Below are positions 1 through 9,455 of a stretch of DNA of 64,000 nucleotides, in pieces. A program made the translations under genes and the position numbers. The notes under the pieces are model-generated. The model worked only from the letters and a program-made list of their open reading frames with translations. It searched no databases and was not told the origin of the DNA. Position 1 is the first letter of the stretch; each line of letters starts with the position of its first letter. The DNA lies in assembly GCF_000020665.1 (NCBI RefSeq), contig NC_011071.1, forward strand, positions 1,540,501 to 1,604,500, written 5' to 3'. Source of the DNA: Stenotrophomonas maltophilia R551-3 (GTDB lineage: Bacteria; Pseudomonadota; Gammaproteobacteria; Xanthomonadales; Xanthomonadaceae).

Positions 1-627
1 AGCCCAGCCACATCCACGGTGCCGGCGACGCCAGGCGGACCGATTCACTGCGGTAGGTGTTGCCGCGCGAGCGCCCCGACAGCTGCGACTGCAGGCCGCC
101 ACCCAATGCCTTGTCCAGCGTGTCGCGCACCATCGTGGCGCAGTTGGCGGTGTAGTAATCGTAGTGGTAGCGCGCGTTTTCCGGCTTGGCCCGCTCGGCC
201 AGGTCGGCGGCCAGCGAACGTGCCTGGTCCGGGCGCAGGTCCAGCCACTGCACGCTGGCACCGCGGCCGGTCTCGTCGTAGTACGACAGGTCCTGCTGCA
301 ACGGCAGCGCCACCAGGTAATACATCATGTCGCCGCGTGCGAAGCGGCTGATGAAATCGTCCTCGGACGGATCGAAGTAGCCGAAGTTGTACGAGGTTGC
401 CTCACCGCTCACCGGATCGAGCACGACGATGGCATCGTGACCGAAGCGTTCGAAGAACACGGTGCCCGGCTGCATGGTCACCACGCCGATGCGCGGGGCA
501 GGGGCTTCAGCGATGGTCGCGGGTACGGCAGGTGTGGCTGCCACCGGCTGCGCGAAGGCGGCCAGCGGCAGGGCCATGGCCAGCACGCACAGTACCAGCC
601 ACGCCATGAGGATCAGGCCACCGCGCT

Positions 628-631
<4 letters not shown>
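1..631 (-). CDS. DUF4105 / Lnb N-terminal-like exported protein (3' end outside window)
   Basis: About 210 residues are visible; the C-terminus lies beyond base 1. I place the start at TTG 631-629, which overlaps the corC stop (TTGA). This gives a textbook signal peptide: Lys2-Arg3, a hydrophobic stretch, and cleavage after ALPLAAFA near residue 27. The first ATG (607-605) would lose the basic n-region. Two conserved patches mark the DUF4105 family: FGHDAIVV with His65, followed by YNFGYF, and YDYYTANCATMVRD with Cys164. In the family these form a papain-like Cys/His pair; a Bacteroides lipoprotein N-acyltransferase (Lnb) carries this domain. That this protein acylates lipoproteins is inference. 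It sits directly after corC, where many proteobacteria have lnt. Confidence 0.75.
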
Positions 632-1509
<878 letters not shown>

Positions 1510-1573
1510 CTCTGGAAAAAAGGCACCCGGCAGGCCGGGCGTTGGCCCAAGTCTAGCAGGATGTGGCGGCCTG

Positions 1574-2131
1574 TCAGTGACTGCCGGTGGCCGGGGTTGG
1601 GGCGGCCGGGGCCGGCTCATCCTCGGGCAGGTCCAGGCTGTAGGTGCAGCCGGCCAAGGTCTTGCCGGGGTGGGAGGCCACGGTGGAGACGCTGAGGATG
1701 ATCGACTCGATCTGGGCCTCGCCGGTCTTCGGGTCGGTCACGTCGCGGCTGACCAGTTCTCGGCCGGCCATGAACTTGCCGTCCTGATCGTAGCCGGTCT
1801 CCAATTCCAGCCGTTTGGCCAGCGGGCGTGGGTCGGCCTGGTCGAGCACCGCCATGATGCTGGCGCCGGCCACCGCCACCCGCTCGGTCTGTTGGCCGAA
1901 GACGGTGATCGGGCTGGCCAGCCGGAACTCGCTCATGAACTGGTTGCCCTGCGGCAGCGGCTGCAGGCCCTGGGCCACGGCCTTCAGCGGATCGGCCAGC
2001 AGCGGCGCCAGCGCGGCCTGCTCGGCCACGCCCTGGCGACATTCGATCAGGGCCGGCAGGTCCAGGCTGGAGGCGAAGGCCGACGGGACCGCAAGGACAC
2101 ACAGCAGGGGCAGGCAGCAGCGCAGTGACAC
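1574..2131 (-). CDS. Hypothetical exported protein
   Basis: 185 residues with a clear signal peptide (MSLRCCLPLLCVLAVPSAFA, cleavage near residue 20). The mature part is about 165 residues with Cys32 and Cys165 (ECRQG and GCTYS), a likely single disulfide. The tail is low complexity, rich in Pro and Ala. I recognise no family. The gene lies between the membrane protein at 2160-2768 (28 bp upstream) and corC, all on the same strand, so it is probably transcribed with the phoH-ybeY-corC genes. Location: periplasm or outer surface, by inference. Confidence 0.7.
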   Translation of the reverse strand: MSLRCCLPLLCVLAVPSAFASSLDLPALIECRQGVAEQAALAPLLADPLKAVAQGLQPLPQGNQFMSEFRLASPITVFGQQTERVAVAGASIMAVLDQADPRPLAKRLELETGYDQDGKFMAGRELVSRDVTDPKTGEAQIESIILSVSTVASHPGKTLAGCTYSLDLPEDEPAPAAPTPATGSH

Positions 2132-2159
2132 GAGCGGTTTCCGCAGGCGGGGGCCGCCA

Positions 2160-2768
2160 TCATAGCTCCGGCGAGCGCCTGAACGGCCAGGTGAGAAGGC
2201 GCAGGAAACCGATCATCGCCCGCCGTACGACCATCAGCGACAGGGTCAGCACGACCGCAAGCATGGCGATCTGCATCGATTGCCCTGCGATGCGTGCCAC
2301 GGCCGGCCACAGGCCCTGGCTGGTCAGCCAGGGCATCAGTTCCGCTGCGGCTGTCCTGGCCACGTTCGTGTAGATCGCGGCCAGCACGAACAGCACCAGC
2401 AGCGAGGTGCGGCTGGCATGGAAGAACGGGAGCGCGTTCACGGAGCGGCCCAGGCGGCGGTGCAGGATCATCCGCCACAGGACCGGAAGGGTCAGTGCAC
2501 CCACCAGCGTCAGCACCATCGACGTTTCAAGCAGACCGGGGAGATGGGCCGGTTCCAACCGTCCGCTGAGGTGCGGGCCGATCATGCCGATCGCCAGCCC
2601 GGCCAGCAGGCACACGGGCGAGAGCAGGGCCAGGCTGCGCGGCAGCCAGTGCCTGCCGGCGGGATCGCGGGTGCTGATGCAGCGCACGGCATACGCGCCC
2701 AGCACCAGCAGCATGGCGAACAAGCTGGCGCCGATCACAAACATCATTGAGCCGTTCCCCGAGGTCAT
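2160..2768 (-). CDS. Hypothetical multi-pass membrane protein
   Basis: 202 residues with about five hydrophobic segments: residues ~8-27, ~45-65, ~79-100, ~117-137 and ~160-180. A basic tail (RRSPEL) ends the protein. No family recognised. It follows ybeY by 42 bp on the same strand and precedes the exported protein at 1574-2131. The pair sits inside an otherwise widely conserved order (phoH-ybeY-corC), so it looks like a lineage-specific insertion. MTSGNGSMMF is the first Met; the second Met pair (residues 8-9) is a possible alternative start. Confidence 0.6.
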   Translation of the reverse strand: MTSGNGSMMFVIGASLFAMLLVLGAYAVRCISTRDPAGRHWLPRSLALLSPVCLLAGLAIGMIGPHLSGRLEPAHLPGLLETSMVLTLVGALTLPVLWRMILHRRLGRSVNALPFFHASRTSLLVLFVLAAIYTNVARTAAAELMPWLTSQGLWPAVARIAGQSMQIAMLAVVLTLSLMVVRRAMIGFLRLLTWPFRRSPEL

Positions 2769-2810
2769 CCTTGTTCCTCTCGTGATTCTTGGCGACGGGC
2801 GGCGGCCCGC

Positions 2811-3296
2811 TCAGCGCTCGCCGGCGTAGGGATCGGCGATGCCAAGCTCGGCCAGGATCTCGCGCTCCAGCTGCTCCATCGCCTCGGCTTCCTTGTCGTC
2901 TTCGTGGTCCCAGCCGAGCAGGTGCAGCACGCCGTGCACGGTCAGGTGCGCGTAGTGGGCGTTGAGCGCCTTACCCTGTTCGTCGGCTTCGCGCGCCACC
3001 ACCGGTGCGCAGATCACCAGGTCTCCGAGCAGCGGGAACTTCACGCCCTTGGGCAGGCCTTCGGGCACGTCGGCCGGGAAGCTGAGCACGTTGGTCGCGT
3101 AGTCCTTGCCACGGTAATGGCGGTTCAGCGACTGCCCTTCCTTGGCATCGACCACGCGGATGGCCAGGTCGGCCTCGCGGATGCGGCCCTTCAGTGCAGC
3201 GGCCACCCACTTGCGGAAGCTGACGGCCGCCGGCAGGCCGGCACGCGGCAGGGCGTAACTGATGGCGACGTCCAGTCGCACGGGACCACGGGTCAT
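2811..3296 (-). CDS. ybeY: Endoribonuclease / rRNA maturation factor YbeY
   Basis: 161 residues, the usual family length. The diagnostic zinc-binding motif H-x3-H-x5-H is seen as [16 protein letters not shown] near residues 117-132; it coordinates the metal in this single-strand-specific RNase. YbeY acts in 16S rRNA 3' end processing and in ribosome quality control in the cytoplasm. Its start codon overlaps the phoH stop (ATGA at 3296-3293), so the two are translationally coupled, as expected for the phoH-ybeY pair found across bacteria. Confidence 0.96.
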   Translation of the reverse strand: MTRGPVRLDVAISYALPRAGLPAAVSFRKWVAAALKGRIREADLAIRVVDAKEGQSLNRHYRGKDYATNVLSFPADVPEGLPKGVKFPLLGDLVICAPVVAREADEQGKALNAHYAHLTVHGVLHLLGWDHEDDKEAEAMEQLEREILAELGIADPYAGER

Positions 3297-4279
3297 GGAG
3301 TCGCTCCAGGTTGGATCTGATGCAGGTCGCGGCGGTCGTAGGCACTGACGATACGCGCCACCAGCGGATGACGGACCACGTCGCGGGATTCGAAGAAGGT
3401 GAAGCTCACGCCCTCGACCTCGCGCAGCACATCGATGGCATCGCGAAGGCCGGACTTCACATGCTTGGGCAGATCGGTCTGGGTCAGGTCACCGGTGACC
3501 ACCGCGGTGGAGCCATAGCCCAGGCGGGTCAGGAACATCTTCATCTGCTCGATGGTGGTGTTCTGTGCTTCGTCCAGGATCACGAATGCATCGTTGAGCG
3601 TGCGGCCCCGCATATAGGCCAGCGGTGCGATCTCGATGACGTTGCGCTCGAGCAGCTTCACCACCTTTTCCACACCCATCATCTCGTACAGGGCGTCGTA
3701 CAGCGGTCGCAGGTAGGGGTCGACCTTCTGGCTGAGGTCGCCGGGCAGGAAGCCCAGCTTCTCGCCGGCTTCCACCGCCGGGCGCACCAGGATCAGGCGC
3801 TGCACCCTCGATTCATTCAGAGCTTCGACCGCGCTGGCCACGGCCAGGAAGGTCTTGCCGGTGCCGGCCGGACCGATACCGAAGTTGATGTCGTGGCTGG
3901 CAATCTGGTGCAGGTAGCGGCTCTGGTTGGCACCGCGTCCGCGCACCGTGCCGCGCTTGACCTTGATCGCCACGTCCTGTGCTTCGTAGGAGCGCTCGGC
4001 GATCTGTTCGACATTGGCCTGCGCCAGGCGCAGATGGATGGCGTGGTTGTCGAAGGTGGTCTCACCGGCTTCGGCATACAACGCCTCGACCAGCTTCTGC
4101 GCCTCGGCGATGGCCTCGTTCGGCCCGCTGATGCGGAACACGAAGCCACGGTTGGCGATCTCCACGCCGAGCTTCAGCTCGATCTGGCGCAGGTGGCCAT
4201 CGAAGGGGCCGCACAGGTTGGCCAATCGCTCGTTGTCTTCCGGCGACAGGGTGAAGTCTCGATGATCGATGCTTTTCAT
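3293..4279 (-). CDS. phoH: PhoH family ATPase (PhoL/YbeZ)
   Basis: 328 residues. Start ATG 4279-4277 gives [19 protein letters not shown]; the open frame continues upstream to 4549, but that part overlaps the repeat element and is not family-like. The N-terminal ~100 residues form a KH-like region. The P-loop [12 protein letters not shown] is near residue 131 and the Walker B region ([11 protein letters not shown]) near 230. PhoH/YbeZ is a predicted ATPase/RNA helicase-like partner of YbeY. It is the first gene of the minus-strand run phoH-ybeY-unknown-unknown-corC-DUF4105. The promoter should lie in the 4280-4378 region. Confidence 0.95.
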   Translation of the reverse strand: MKSIDHRDFTLSPEDNERLANLCGPFDGHLRQIELKLGVEIANRGFVFRISGPNEAIAEAQKLVEALYAEAGETTFDNHAIHLRLAQANVEQIAERSYEAQDVAIKVKRGTVRGRGANQSRYLHQIASHDINFGIGPAGTGKTFLAVASAVEALNESRVQRLILVRPAVEAGEKLGFLPGDLSQKVDPYLRPLYDALYEMMGVEKVVKLLERNVIEIAPLAYMRGRTLNDAFVILDEAQNTTIEQMKMFLTRLGYGSTAVVTGDLTQTDLPKHVKSGLRDAIDVLREVEGVSFTFFESRDVVRHPLVARIVSAYDRRDLHQIQPGATP

Positions 4280-4378
4280 TGCCTTGGGTGGGGCGGAAGC
4301 CTTCCACCGCAGTGTATTCAGGGAGGACAAGGGTAGCGCGCGCACGGGGCGCACGGCCAGAAGGAGGGCGATACAGCG

Positions 4379-4475
4379 TTTTCCACACCCGGTGTGGACG
4401 GGAGCTGAGGAAACCTGTGGATAGACCTCTGCAGTGCTTGTGCCACAAGCCTCATGAGAAGCTGGTGAAAAAATC
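4379..4475. repeat. 97-bp structured repeat, copy A (DnaA-box-like sites)
   Basis: This copy aligns without gaps to copy B (4622-4718), offset 243 bp, at roughly 55-60% identity by eye. The conserved blocks are TTTTCCACACCCG-GTGTGGA (an inverted repeat), GCTGA, AACCTGTGGATAG, a small hairpin at 4436-4450, and TGGTGAAAAAA-CG at the end. TTTTCCACA and the reverse of TGTGGATAG each differ from the E. coli DnaA box TTATCCACA by one base. The two ends are roughly inverted repeats of each other. No coding capacity is convincing here. Confidence 0.7.
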
Positions 4476-4621
4476 GTCACGGCCGTAAGGGCTCCCGCAT
4501 CGACAGGACGGGCGCGTCGTGAGGAGGGCACATCGCAGCGTTCCGCCATGCACTCCGGGATTCATCGTGATGGCAGCGCAGGTTCCACTGCCAGGCGAGC
4601 AACGGGACCGTGCCGAGCCGG

Positions 4622-4718
4622 TTTTCCACACCCGCTGTGGAATGATGCTGAATCAACCTGTGGATAGGTGGTTCAGACCCTTGTCGCAAGGGCTTCGCCA
4701 CGCCGTGGTGAAAAAACC
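4622..4718. repeat. 97-bp structured repeat, copy B (DnaA-box-like sites)
   Basis: Partner of copy A. It contains TTTTCCACACCCGCTGTGGA at 4622-4641, AACCTGTGGATAG at 4655-4667, a hairpin CCCTTG-TCG-CAAGGG at 4678-4692, and TGGTGAAAAAACCG at its end. The hairpin occupies the same place as in copy A but with different paired bases, which suggests that structure is kept. The remaining intergenic sequence (4280-4378, 4476-4621 and 4719-4797) shows no gene and presumably holds the promoters of phoH and of the exporter. Confidence 0.7.
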
Positions 4719-4797
4719 GCCAGGGCTGATCGGGATCATTGTGGGTGCACGGGGCACATGGCACCGTAGCGCCGTCGCAGGAGGGGCTGGCACGGAT

Positions 4798-5748
4798 ATG
4801 GGCAATGGCATGCGTCGATTTGGGCTGGTAGGCATCGGTCTGCTGGCAGGGTGTGGGCAGGCACCGCCCACCGCACTGGGCACGCTGGAATGGGACCGGA
4901 TCACGGTGCCGGCGCCGGCAGCCGAAGTAATCGCCACGGTAGACGTGCACGAAGGCCAGCAGGTCAAGGCCGGCGCGGTGCTGATGCAGCTCGACCCGGC
5001 CCGCGGCGACGCGCAGTTCGCTGCCGCTCAGGCCGACACGGCGCGAGCGCAGGCGCAACTGGAAGAACTGAAGATCGGGCCGCGCCAGGAGCAGATCGCG
5101 CAGGCACAGGCACAGCTGACCGCATTGCGCGCACAGGCGGCCGAGGCCAGTGCCTACTACCGCCGGGTGCAGCCATTGGCGCAGCAGCGCCTGATCGCCG
5201 CCGCCGAACTGGATCGCGCGCGCGCCGCCGCCGGCAATGCCGAGGCCAGCGTGCGTGCTGCCGAGCAGGCCTGGCTGGAGCTGGTGCACGGCAGCCGCGC
5301 GCAGGACATCGCCCAGGGCCAGGCCGCCGCCGAAGCCGCACAGGCACAACAGGTCGTGCAGGGGGTCAACCTGCAGAAACTGCAGCTGCGCGCGCCACGC
5401 GATGGCGTGGTCGATGCCTTGCCGTATCGGCAGGGTGACCAGGCCCCCATCGGCGCACCGCTGGCGGTGATGCTGGTCGGCGAGCGTCCCTATGCGCGTG
5501 TCTACCTGCCGCAGCCGCTGCGCCTGCAGGTCACCGTAGGGCAGGCTGCACAGGTGCAGTTGGAAGGGGGCGGCACCGTGCTGAAGGGGCGCGTACGTTC
5601 GATCCGCAGCGAGCCCTCGTTCACGCCGTACTACGCACTGACCGGCGACGACGTCGCGCGCTTGAGCTATCTGGCCGAGATCGAAGTGGACGAGGCTGCG
5701 GACATGCAGAAGCTCCCGGCCGGGTTGCCGGTGCAGGTGCGTTTCTGA
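4798..5748 (+). CDS. HlyD-family periplasmic adaptor lipoprotein of ABC exporter
   Basis: 316 residues. The N-terminus has a lipobox, GLLAGC, so the protein is a likely lipoprotein anchored in the inner membrane. A biotinyl/lipoyl half (VHEGQQVKAGAVLMQLD) follows, then a long Ala/Gln/Glu-rich coiled coil (residues ~70-185), the second lipoyl half and a beta-barrel domain. This layout matches adaptors such as E. coli YbhG. Start ATG 4798 has AGGAGGGG 11 bp upstream; ATG 4810 is an alternative. The stop overlaps the start region of the ATPase gene, so adaptor, ATPase and permease form one exporter operon. Substrate unknown. Confidence 0.85.
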   Translation: MGNGMRRFGLVGIGLLAGCGQAPPTALGTLEWDRITVPAPAAEVIATVDVHEGQQVKAGAVLMQLDPARGDAQFAAAQADTARAQAQLEELKIGPRQEQIAQAQAQLTALRAQAAEASAYYRRVQPLAQQRLIAAAELDRARAAAGNAEASVRAAEQAWLELVHGSRAQDIAQGQAAAEAAQAQQVVQGVNLQKLQLRAPRDGVVDALPYRQGDQAPIGAPLAVMLVGERPYARVYLPQPLRLQVTVGQAAQVQLEGGGTVLKGRVRSIRSEPSFTPYYALTGDDVARLSYLAEIEVDEAADMQKLPAGLPVQVRF

Positions 5749-6692
5749 ACACCAGTGAGGACATCGCGGTCCGCGCACGGGGGCTGACGCGTCGCTTCGG
5801 CGAACTTCTGGCCGTGGACAACGTCGACCTGACCGTGCCGCGGGGCCAGGTCTACGGCTTCCTGGGCCCGAACGGGTCCGGCAAGTCGACCACCATCCGC
5901 ATGCTGTGCGGCCTGCTGGAACCCAGCGCAGGGCAGATCGAGGTGCTGGGACTGGCGGTGCCCGAGCAGGCAGAGGCGCTGCGCCGGCGCATCGGCTACA
6001 TGACCCAGCGCTTCTCGCTGTACGAAGACCTGTCGGTGCGCGAGAACCTGGAATTCCTCGCCGCCATCCAGGACCTGCCGCGTGCGCAGGCCCGGCAGCG
6101 GATCGAAGCGCTGCTGCAGCAGTACCGCCTGCAGGACCGGCAGCCGCAGTTGGCCGGCACCCTCAGCGGTGGGCAGAAGCAGCGCCTGGCGCTGGCCGGT
6201 GCGGTGATACATGGGCCGGAACTGCTGTTCCTGGACGAGCCGACCAGTGCGGTCGATCCGGAATCGCGCCGCGATTTCTGGGAGGCCCTGTTCGAGCTGG
6301 CCGACGCCGGTACCACCGTGCTGGTTTCAACCCATTACATGGACGAGGCCGAGCGCTGCCACCGGCTGGCGATTCTCGATCGTGGCGCACTGGTGGCCGA
6401 CGGCACGCCGGACGAGCTGTGTGTGCAGCTGCAAGGCCGCACGTTGCAGGTCACGTCGGTACAACCGCGTCAGGCCAGCCGCGCGCTGGCCGCATTGCCT
6501 GGCGTGCTGAGCGTGGCGCAGATCGGCACTCAGCTGCGCGTACTGTGCAGCGAGGGGACGGCAGATGTCGCTGAGCTACGCCATGCATTGGCCGGTGCCG
6601 ATCCGCAGGCCAGCATTGAGCCGGTGGCGCCGAACCTGGAAGACGTCTTCGTGGCCGCCACCCGCGGCCGCGGCCGGGAGCCGGCGGCATGA
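5745..6692 (+). CDS. ABC exporter ATP-binding protein (YbhF-like)
   Basis: 315 residues if it starts at CTG 5745. Walker A GPNGSGKST lies at residues 41-49, the signature LSGGQKQRLALAG in mid-protein, Walker B LLFLDEPT after it, and an H-loop in STHYMDEAERC. The usual first strand of the ABC fold (IAVRARGLTRRFGELLAV) is encoded from 5763, so the first conventional codon, GTG 5814, is too late. No ATG, GTG or TTG exists in frame between the adaptor gene's end and 5763; CTG 5745 overlaps the adaptor stop (CTGA). The start is therefore unusual. The gene overlaps the permease gene by 4 bp. Confidence 0.88.
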   Translation: MNTSEDIAVRARGLTRRFGELLAVDNVDLTVPRGQVYGFLGPNGSGKSTTIRMLCGLLEPSAGQIEVLGLAVPEQAEALRRRIGYMTQRFSLYEDLSVRENLEFLAAIQDLPRAQARQRIEALLQQYRLQDRQPQLAGTLSGGQKQRLALAGAVIHGPELLFLDEPTSAVDPESRRDFWEALFELADAGTTVLVSTHYMDEAERCHRLAILDRGALVADGTPDELCVQLQGRTLQVTSVQPRQASRALAALPGVLSVAQIGTQLRVLCSEGTADVAELRHALAGADPQASIEPVAPNLEDVFVAATRGRGREPAA

Positions 6693-7801
6693 ACCTGCGC
6701 CGGCTGTGGGCGATCATGCTCAAGGAACTGCGGCAGCTGCGCCGCGACCGCATCACGCTGGCGATGATCGTCGGCATTCCGGTAATGCAGCTGCTGCTGT
6801 TCGGCTACGCGATCAATCTCAACCTGCGCCATCTCGACGCCGGTGTCGCCGACCAGGCCAACAGTGCGGCGTCGCGTGCGCTGGTGCAGGACATGGTGGC
6901 CACTGGTGTGATCACGCCGCGCAGCGACACCTACACGCCTGATGAGCTGATGCAGGCGCTGCGCCGAGGCGAAATCAGTGTCGGCATCGTGGTGCCGGCC
7001 GACTTCGAGCGTCGTCGCTTCGATGGACGCGAGGCAGTGCAGGTACTGGTCGATGGCAGTGACACGGTGGTGCAGAGCGCGGCGATCCAGCTGGCGCAGG
7101 TGCCGCTGGAGGCACGACCGACCAGCAACACGCGTCCCCTGCGCGAAGGCAGCATCGCTGGTGGTCCGATCAGCGTGACCAGCTTCTACAACCCGCAGCG
7201 GCGTTCGGCAGTGAACATCGTGCCGGGCCTGATCGGGGTGATCCTGACCATGACCCTGGTGATGTTCACTGCCGTGGCGGTGGTGCGCGAACGCGAGCGC
7301 GGCAACATGGAACTGCTGATCGCCACGCCGGTGTCACGCAGCGAACTGATGGTCGGCAAGGTGCTGCCCTATGCGGCCATCGGCCTGCTGCAGACCACGC
7401 TGGTATTGGTGCTGGGCACCTGGCTGTTCCAGGTGCCGATCCGCGGCAGCCTGCTGGACATCTATCTGGCCGCGGTGCTGCTGGTGCTGGCCAACCTGGC
7501 GCTGGGCCTGTTGATTTCCACGCGCGCACGCTCGCAGTTCCAGGCCATGCAGATGACCCTGTTCCTGTTCCTGCCGTCGATCCTGCTGTCGGGCTTCATG
7601 TTCCCGTTCGCCGGCATGCCGCGGCCGGTGCAGTGGCTGGCCGAGGTGCTGCCGCTGACCCATTTCCTGCGCCTGGTGCGCGGCATCATGCTGCGCGGCG
7701 CCTCGCTGTGGGAGCTGTGGCACGACGCGCTGGCACTGCTGGCCTTCATCGTGGTGATGATGACGCTGGCGATCCTGCGCTTCCGCAAGCGCCTGGATTA
7801 G
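6689..7801 (+). CDS. ABC-2 type exporter permease (YhhJ/YbhS-like)
   Basis: 370 residues. One N-terminal membrane segment (residues ~23-40) is followed by a large periplasmic domain (~45-170) and five hydrophobic segments from about residue 175 to 365. This is the layout of the ABC-2 permeases of the YhhJ/YbhS/YbhR group. ERERGNMELLIATPVSRSEL is the typical cytoplasmic loop between TM2 and TM3. ATG 6689 overlaps the ATPase stop (ATGA). Only one permease gene is present, so it probably acts as a homodimer. Two SMAG palindromes follow at 7805-7863 and may end transcription. Confidence 0.9.
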   Translation: MNLRRLWAIMLKELRQLRRDRITLAMIVGIPVMQLLLFGYAINLNLRHLDAGVADQANSAASRALVQDMVATGVITPRSDTYTPDELMQALRRGEISVGIVVPADFERRRFDGREAVQVLVDGSDTVVQSAAIQLAQVPLEARPTSNTRPLREGSIAGGPISVTSFYNPQRRSAVNIVPGLIGVILTMTLVMFTAVAVVRERERGNMELLIATPVSRSELMVGKVLPYAAIGLLQTTLVLVLGTWLFQVPIRGSLLDIYLAAVLLVLANLALGLLISTRARSQFQAMQMTLFLFLPSILLSGFMFPFAGMPRPVQWLAEVLPLTHFLRLVRGIMLRGASLWELWHDALALLAFIVVMMTLAILRFRKRLD

Positions 7802-7804
7802 GGA

Positions 7805-7863
7805 ATGCCGACCAACGGTCGGCATCCACAACTACCGCGGTGGGTGCCGACCGTTGGTCGGCA
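7805..7863. repeat. SMAG-type palindrome pair
   Basis: There are two hairpins, ATGCCGACC-AAC-GGTCGGCAT (7805-7825) and TGCCGACC-GTT-GGTCGGCA (7845-7863), separated by a short spacer. They are of the Stenotrophomonas GTAG/REP-like class. They lie between the convergent permease and miaB genes and could act as a bidirectional terminator or mRNA-stabilising element. Confidence 0.8.
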
Positions 7864-7867
7864 AACC

Positions 7868-9286
7868 TTATTCCGCCACCACGCGCGCGCGCAGCGAATT
7901 GGTCAACGCTTCGGTGATCACAACATCCACGAACTGGCCGATCAATCGTGCCGGCGCCGGGAAATTCACCGAACGCATGTTCTCGGTCTTGCCGGTCAGC
8001 TCGTTCGGGTTCTTCCGCGAAGGACCTTCCACCAGCACCGTCTGCACGGTACCGACCATCTTCTCGGAGATGCCGGCGGCGTGTGCATTGATGCGCTCCT
8101 GCAGGCGCGACAGGCGTGCGTGCTTCTCGGCGTCGCTGATCGTGTCCTCCAGATCCGCAGCCGGGGTGCCCGGGCGACGCGAATAGATGAAGGAGAAGCT
8201 GTGGTCGAAGCCGATGTCCTCGATCAGCTTCATGGTCTTCTCGAAGTCGGCATCGGTCTCGCCGGGGAAGCCGACGATGAAGTCCGAGCTGATCGAGATG
8301 TCCGGTCGCACCGCGCGCAGCTTGCGGATCTTCGACTTGAATTCCAGTGCGGTGTAGCCGCGCTTCATCGCCGACAGCACGCGGTCGCTGCCGGCCTGCA
8401 CCGGCAGGTGCAGGAAATTGGCCAGCTGCGGGACGTCGCGGAACGCATCGATCAGCGAATCGCTGAACTCCAGCGGGTGCGAGGTGGTGAAGCGGATGCG
8501 GCCGACGCCATCGATCTCGGCGATGGTGCGGATCAGCAGGCCGAGGTCGGCGAATTCGCCGTCGCCATACGGGCCGCGGTAGGCGTTGACGTTCTGGCCG
8601 AGCAGGTTGATCTCGCGCACGCCCTGCGCGGCCAGCTGCGCCACTTCCACCACCACGTCCTCGAACGGGCGGCTGACCTCGGTGCCGCGGGTGTAAGGCA
8701 CCACGCAGAACGAGCAGTACTTGGAACAGCCTTCCATGATCGAGACGAAGGCCGAGGCACCGTCGGCGCGCGGCTCGGGAAGGCGGTCGAACTTCTCGAT
8801 CTCGGGGAAGCTGATGTCCACCTGCGGACGCTTCTGCTCGCGCCGTGCGCGGATCAGTTCCGGCAGGCGGTGCAGGGTCTGCGGGCCGAACACTAGGTCG
8901 ACGAACGGCGCGCGCTTGATGATCGCTTCGCCTTCCTGCGAGGCGACGCAGCCGCCGACGCCGATGATGACTTCACGGCCCTTGTTCTTCAGGCTCTTCC
9001 ACACGCCCAGCTGGCTGAACACCTTCTCCTGCGCCTTCTCGCGGATGGAGCAGGTATTGACCAGGATGACGTCGGCGTCGTCCGGGCTGTCGGTCAGTTC
9101 CAGGCCATCGCTGGCGGCAAGCACGTCGGCCATCTTGGCCGAGTCGTACTCGTTCATCTGGCAACCGTGGGTCTTGATGTACAGCTTGCCTTTCACCTGG
9201 TCGGGCTTGCGCGGACCGGCGGGCAGGGCAACGAGCGGGGTACCGCCCGGCGTGGCGGGCGGAAAGACGTCTGGCGTCCCGGTCAT
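7868..9286 (-). CDS. miaB: tRNA-2-methylthio-N6-dimethylallyladenosine synthase MiaB
   Basis: 472 residues. The N-terminal MTTase domain carries three Cys for the auxiliary [4Fe-4S] cluster ([24 protein letters not shown]). The radical SAM core has [15 protein letters not shown], that is C-x3-C-x2-C, near residues 185-200. A C-terminal TRAM domain (residues ~395-460) binds tRNA. The enzyme methylthiolates i6A37 of tRNAs reading UNN codons. The first ~28 residues are a Pro/Gly-rich extension. In many relatives miaB directly precedes phoH; here the exporter operon and the 97-bp repeats lie between them. Confidence 0.97.
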   Translation of the reverse strand: MTGTPDVFPPATPGGTPLVALPAGPRKPDQVKGKLYIKTHGCQMNEYDSAKMADVLAASDGLELTDSPDDADVILVNTCSIREKAQEKVFSQLGVWKSLKNKGREVIIGVGGCVASQEGEAIIKRAPFVDLVFGPQTLHRLPELIRARREQKRPQVDISFPEIEKFDRLPEPRADGASAFVSIMEGCSKYCSFCVVPYTRGTEVSRPFEDVVVEVAQLAAQGVREINLLGQNVNAYRGPYGDGEFADLGLLIRTIAEIDGVGRIRFTTSHPLEFSDSLIDAFRDVPQLANFLHLPVQAGSDRVLSAMKRGYTALEFKSKIRKLRAVRPDISISSDFIVGFPGETDADFEKTMKLIEDIGFDHSFSFIYSRRPGTPAADLEDTISDAEKHARLSRLQERINAHAAGISEKMVGTVQTVLVEGPSRKNPNELTGKTENMRSVNFPAPARLIGQFVDVVITEALTNSLRARVVAE

Positions 9287-9383
9287 GGCGCTTAATCCAT
9301 TCGGGTGGCGGGAAAGCGGGCAATTCTACCCGCATCCCGGAGCGTCCGCCCGGTGCAACGCCAACGGCACCGCGCTGCGCGCT

Positions 9384-9448
9384 CGCGGGGCATGGCCCCG
9401 CGCTACCTGCATCCCGCCCCGTTCGGTAGCGCCGGGCCGTGCCCGGCG
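9384..9448. repeat. SMAG-type palindrome pair
   Basis: Two hairpins face each other: CGCGGGGC-ATG-GCCCCGCG followed by CTAC (9384-9406), and GGTAGC with GCCGGGC-CGT-GCCCGGC (9426-9447). Both carry the GTAG tetranucleotide on their inner flank in opposite orientation, the arrangement described for S. maltophilia SMAG repeats. They lie downstream of the GST gene and upstream of miaB. Confidence 0.8.
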
Positions 9449-9455
9449 GGTGCGC

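Noticed and set aside
3311..4336. Plus-strand open frame of 341 codons over phoH
   Set aside because: Antisense to phoH, which has P-loop and family motifs; no ribosome binding site or family features in the shadow frame.
4379..4718. Insertion sequence or CRISPR as explanation of the two 97-bp copies
   Set aside because: There is no transposase, no clear target duplication, and only two diverged copies with a long non-matching spacer.
4477..5778. Minus-strand open frame of 433 codons over the HlyD adaptor gene
   Set aside because: The plus-strand adaptor has a lipobox, lipoyl halves and a coiled coil; the antisense frame has none.
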